Positions 61,251 to 64,000 of a stretch of DNA of 64,000 bases are shown one piece after another. The stretch is from Acanthosoma haemorrhoidale (taxonomy: Eukaryota > Arthropoda > Insecta > Hemiptera > Acanthosomatidae). Each line of letters begins with the position of its first letter. The stretch's first letter is position 1. The translations under genes and the position numbers were made by a program. The notes below the pieces were generated by a model. It saw only the letters and a list, made by a program, of their open reading frames with translations, had not been told where the DNA came from and did not search any database. The stretch lies in assembly GCA_930367205.1 (NCBI GenBank), contig OV884015.1:79003341-79067340 (forward strand). The letters are read 5' to 3'.

Positions 61251-61539
61251 TTTTTTTTTTTGATCGTCTACAGCCGGGAGACGATAACTTTTATATATAT
61301 GTAATATTGTATATACTGGTATATTCAAAAAGGTTTTTTATGTTCGTATTTTTATGTAAATTATTTTCTGGTAATAATACTGATTAGTTTATTACTTAAA
61401 GAAGGGGAACCCGGGAAACACGTACTGGCTTAAAAAAAAATTCTTTTAATGTCAAGGCACCTGATCCCTTGAATTGGTGATATTTAACTAGATATATATT
61501 AATCTCCAGGCTGTTGGTAAAAAGCGAACGTTTACGAAC

Positions 61540-61870
61540 ACTGATACGTATCCACATTAACATTCCGCCAAGGTAGCAATTTGCTGGAAGAAGCCGGAGG
61601 CAGTGACATATACCTGGGCTGGGCCTGCAAGGTTGGCCACCTCTTCGTGACCCGCCCATCATCATGTCACCTGTCTCAAAGCTGACGACTGTCCTTGCCG
61701 TCTAATGGCAAACCCTGTCTTTTTACGTCCTCTGTTTTAAGTGGCACGGCAGATTAGAATCGCAAATCATAGGAGGGCCCTAGGCTGTGACCATTTGCAA
61801 TTCCGATAGATACGCCTAAAAGCAACGAGGAGCGCTGTGGCCCTCCCAACACATATTATGTGTTTACCCA
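61540..61870. promoter_or_regulatory. GC-richer island
   Basis: The block has GACCCGCCCATCATCATG, GTCTAATGGC, CAGATTAGAATCGC and GGAGGGCCCTAGG. It has no frame of note beyond an 89-codon minus-strand frame with no family. Confidence 0.3.
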
Positions 61871-61978
61871 ACTATGGTTTCGATAGACCGAAGTGTTTAG
61901 TCAAAACAGGCGTACCTCAAGCTTTCAGTCGGAGCCATTAGATATAGTAATTGTATGCAATTACTTTTATTACAATAA

Positions 61979-62083
61979 CTTTTATTGTCTTTCCACAACT
62001 TATAACTTCTTCTTTAATGTAAAAGCTGTCGAAAGTGCTATTACATTAAAGAAGAAGTTATAAGTCGTGGAAAGGCAATAAAA
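61979..62083. repeat. long hairpin (43-base arms)
   Basis: The arms 61980-62022 and 62041-62083 are reverse complements with about two mismatches. The loop is 18 bases (AAGCTGTCGAAAGTGCTA). The right arm with the loop matches the 37.1-kb family member, so the hairpin probably arose by an inverted duplication of part of that repeat. A transcript would fold into a near-perfect double strand of about 43 base pairs. Confidence 0.85.
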
Positions 62084-62504
62084 CTGTTTTATAATTATAC
62101 CATTCCACAATCCAGCAGTAAATTTTATAATAAGGTTACATTTTAAGCACAGAACCTTCTTTTATCAGACAGATTGTTTTTAATATAAACAAAAAACTTG
62201 ATTGTGGTCTAAAAACTTTTTCAAAATTTGAAACATAATATTTATTCGTTGCATGTGCACAGTAGGTACGTACAATTGGCCGAACGTTTCTAAACTATAA
62301 ATGAATCCATACAACTGTAATTGTAAATTGTTAACTTAAGTTAAAATTTCAAATTGTAATTTCTTAACAATAATTATACTCGTACGCTATGTGTATATGA
62401 TATGCCACACAGGTCTCCTTAGACAGATCTTCACTCAGATATTTCTCAGAAAGTCTCACGAGGACAGTTAAAGGGATTAGAAATGGAATAGGCTACAAGT
62501 TCGC

Positions 62505-62570
62505 AGGGATGGCTATGGAACAGTGCATGGAACCTAGTGATCTTTGGTTCAAATCCCGGCCCTTAGACCT
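62505..62570 (+). repeat. tRNA-like fragment
   Basis: GGTTCAAATCC at 62546-62556 is a near-perfect B box, and TGGCTATGGAACAGTGCATGG about 20 bases before resembles an A-box/D-loop. CCGGC and a GC-rich island follow. No acceptor stem closes. Confidence 0.35.
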
Positions 62571-62800
62571 TGTGTACCCGGGGTAGCATCTTATCTCGGA
62601 TCCACTTCCCGTTTCCCATGCGTCAGAGTCTCGCCGCGGAGAAGAAGAACGCGGGAACGATATCCCAGCCTAACGAGGGATGTGCCGTTATAATTAGCTA
62701 ATGATTTCAAATAATCACCCTCGCGACAGGTGTCCGTGTGTATCGCCTTGTTAGCTCGAGTCCATCACTGCTAACAAGGTGAGTAATTATACGCTTGGTG
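62570..62800. promoter_or_regulatory. GC-richer island with homeodomain cores and inverted repeat
   Basis: Contains GTTATAATTAGCTAATG and GAGTAATTATACG, and CCTTGTTAGC/GCTAACAAGG (62746-62755 and 62770-62779), a perfect 10-base inverted repeat with a 14-base loop. CGCCGCGGAG and CTCGCGACAGG give the GC-rich part. Good enhancer-like character. Confidence 0.4.
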
Positions 62801-63570
62801 AAGGCTTATGGGTTTTACTGCTGAGTAAAAAGTAATAATGAATACAACTAATTACTCATTAAATTTCATATGAACTCAATTCATTAAAATGAATTTTTTT
62901 TTTTTTTTATTGGTAACTCGCAATAAGACTTAATTATTAGTTCAATCTTCTTAATACTTTGTAGGTTTGTCATAGCTAAACGGGACTGCAATAAAAGCCT
63001 TATGCCATTATTTTTTGTTAGAATAGCACTAATAAAACAAAAGTGGCACATTACGAATGTTTTACAGTTCATGAACCATGGTTAAAGTATAGCTATATAG
63101 TACCTCAAAAAATAATTGTAATACACAATAACAAAAATCTCGGCTTTAAACACGTTTAAGACACCAATTCAATCTAACAGAAAAACTCACGCTTGGTATT
63201 ATCTGCACCAATAGTTTTTTCCAGCTTTCGTTACATATCTTATTTATTATACTGCCAAAAAAAAATTTCAAATATAAGTTATGATTTTTCCATAGAAGGA
63301 ATTTTCGTTTATTTCAGTAATTGTTCGATTGAAGATTTTTTGGGGGGTCAACAGCATACCTTGTGGTATTCTAATGTAGCACATGTGTCAAGATTAAATG
63401 TGAGTTCTCATAATTATCAGAATCAATATGACACGAGTGGAGAAGGTTGCCGGTTTTTTAAATAAAACTCGATAATTAATTGAATTTCAATAATTTACTT
63501 ACGTTTATAACTTATTTATGATGAAAATTACAAAGGAAAATCGTTGATTGGCTTATAAAAAGCTTTCGAT
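62800..63570. other. AT-rich non-coding stretch
   Basis: No gene was seen. A 90-codon plus frame (63193-63465) lacks a recognisable domain. Confidence 0.5.
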
Positions 63571-63935
63571 AAGTTCATCCGACGTTCGCCTTAGAGAAAA
63601 ACGATGAAGCAAACAGAAGTACGGTAAGTACATTAAGCGACCCCCTGGAGATGTATTGGCAGTATTTACGCCGAGTGTATCTGAGTGTACCGTGGCTGCT
63701 AAGAGACTGTAATTGATGGCGGAGGTATATAAAGAGTGCTGAGTGGTTGGCAAAGCTCCCATCTGTTTGAACAAGAGCTACAGCAAACAGGAGGCTACCC
63801 TCCTCGCCCTGATCTTGTTAGCCAACACTGACAATGTTGTTAGTGATCTGCTTATCGCAGCGACAGCCCCTCTTCGGCAAACATCCTGTGCAAAGATCTG
63901 CCCCCCACCAGAGCAATGCTCATTCTCTTTAAAAA
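63570..63935. other. GC-richer block near window end
   Basis: Frames are open on both strands (72 plus, 73 minus). The plus frame (63743-63961) encodes a leucine and alanine-rich segment (LLALILLANTDN and SDLLIAATAPL) and ends in A-rich DNA. It could be an exon, an island or a transposon fragment. The window end prevents a decision. Confidence 0.2.
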
Positions 63936-64000
63936 AAAAAAATCAAGAGGCAAAATACTGATTTTAAAATTTACTGTCTAAGGCGTCCAATGTGTGCCCT

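Noticed and set aside
62546..62556. A functional tRNA gene at 62.5 kb
   Set aside because: Good B box, but the acceptor stem and anticodon arm do not pair.
1..64000. CRISPR arrays, bacterial operons, or phage genes
   Set aside because: No regularly spaced repeats, no ribosome binding sites or dense coding; the sequence has eukaryotic transposons and intron-like signals.
1..64000. Well-known conserved animal microRNAs
   Set aside because: I looked for a few familiar seed-plus-mature words (for example let-7, miR-10 and bantam types) and saw none; the search by eye is incomplete.

Overview
The window looks like AT-rich, gene-poor animal nuclear DNA, most likely from an arthropod. Three things point that way: several decayed copies of Jockey-type non-LTR retrotransposons, tRNA-derived short repeats, and a mariner-like foldback element. 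No operon structure, ribosome binding sites or long open reading frames are visible. The longest open frame is 174 codons and lies in a stretch where all three minus-strand frames are open, so it says little about coding. I cannot name the species from sequence alone. No rRNA, intact tRNA gene, CRISPR array or complete protein-coding gene was found.

Layout. From 1 to about 10.7 kb the DNA is AT-rich and non-coding, with GC-richer islands at 4.96-5.40, 7.78-8.18 and 10.14-10.40 kb, two tRNA-like fragments (4.15 and 7.35 kb) and a small secreted-looking cysteine-rich reading frame at 5.6-5.9 kb. From 10.7 to 21 kb lie a short dispersed repeat pair (10.75 and 12.80 kb), a non-LTR retrotransposon 3' part (11.0-11.8 kb), two fragments of the same element's 3' end (16.1 and 20.9 kb) and GC islands at 12.3, 18.3 and 20.2 kb. 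From 24.0 to 25.6 kb is a decayed Jockey reverse transcriptase on the minus strand. At 28.06 and 28.30 kb is a nearly perfect duplicate of a 102-bp GC-rich unit that can form hairpins. From 29 to 43 kb there are further islands, a Jockey C-terminal fragment (34.2 kb) and the opposite-strand copy of the 11-kb element (38.9-39.5 kb). From 43 to 54 kb lie another Jockey fragment (43.8-44.2 kb), a mariner-like foldback (47.99-48.08 kb) and a 54-bp AT run. From 55 to 64 kb are a possible first exon with a signal peptide (55.3 kb), a fourth Jockey 3' end (58.6 kb), the most protein-like frame of the window (60.64-60.92 kb) and a long hairpin (61.98-62.08 kb).

The strongest overall signal outside transposons is a recurring arrangement. 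Islands of roughly 200-600 bp, clearly richer in G+C than their surroundings, often contain TAATTA-type homeodomain core sites and lack a convincing protein frame. This would fit a regulatory desert or a large intron near a developmental gene, but that is inference: no such gene is visible here. The second general signal is a dispersed motif family with a CTGA(N)GA...GAAACGTCG or GAAAGCGCT pattern on both strands. It resembles the core of the hammerhead ribozymes carried by Penelope-like elements, although I could not confirm a fold.
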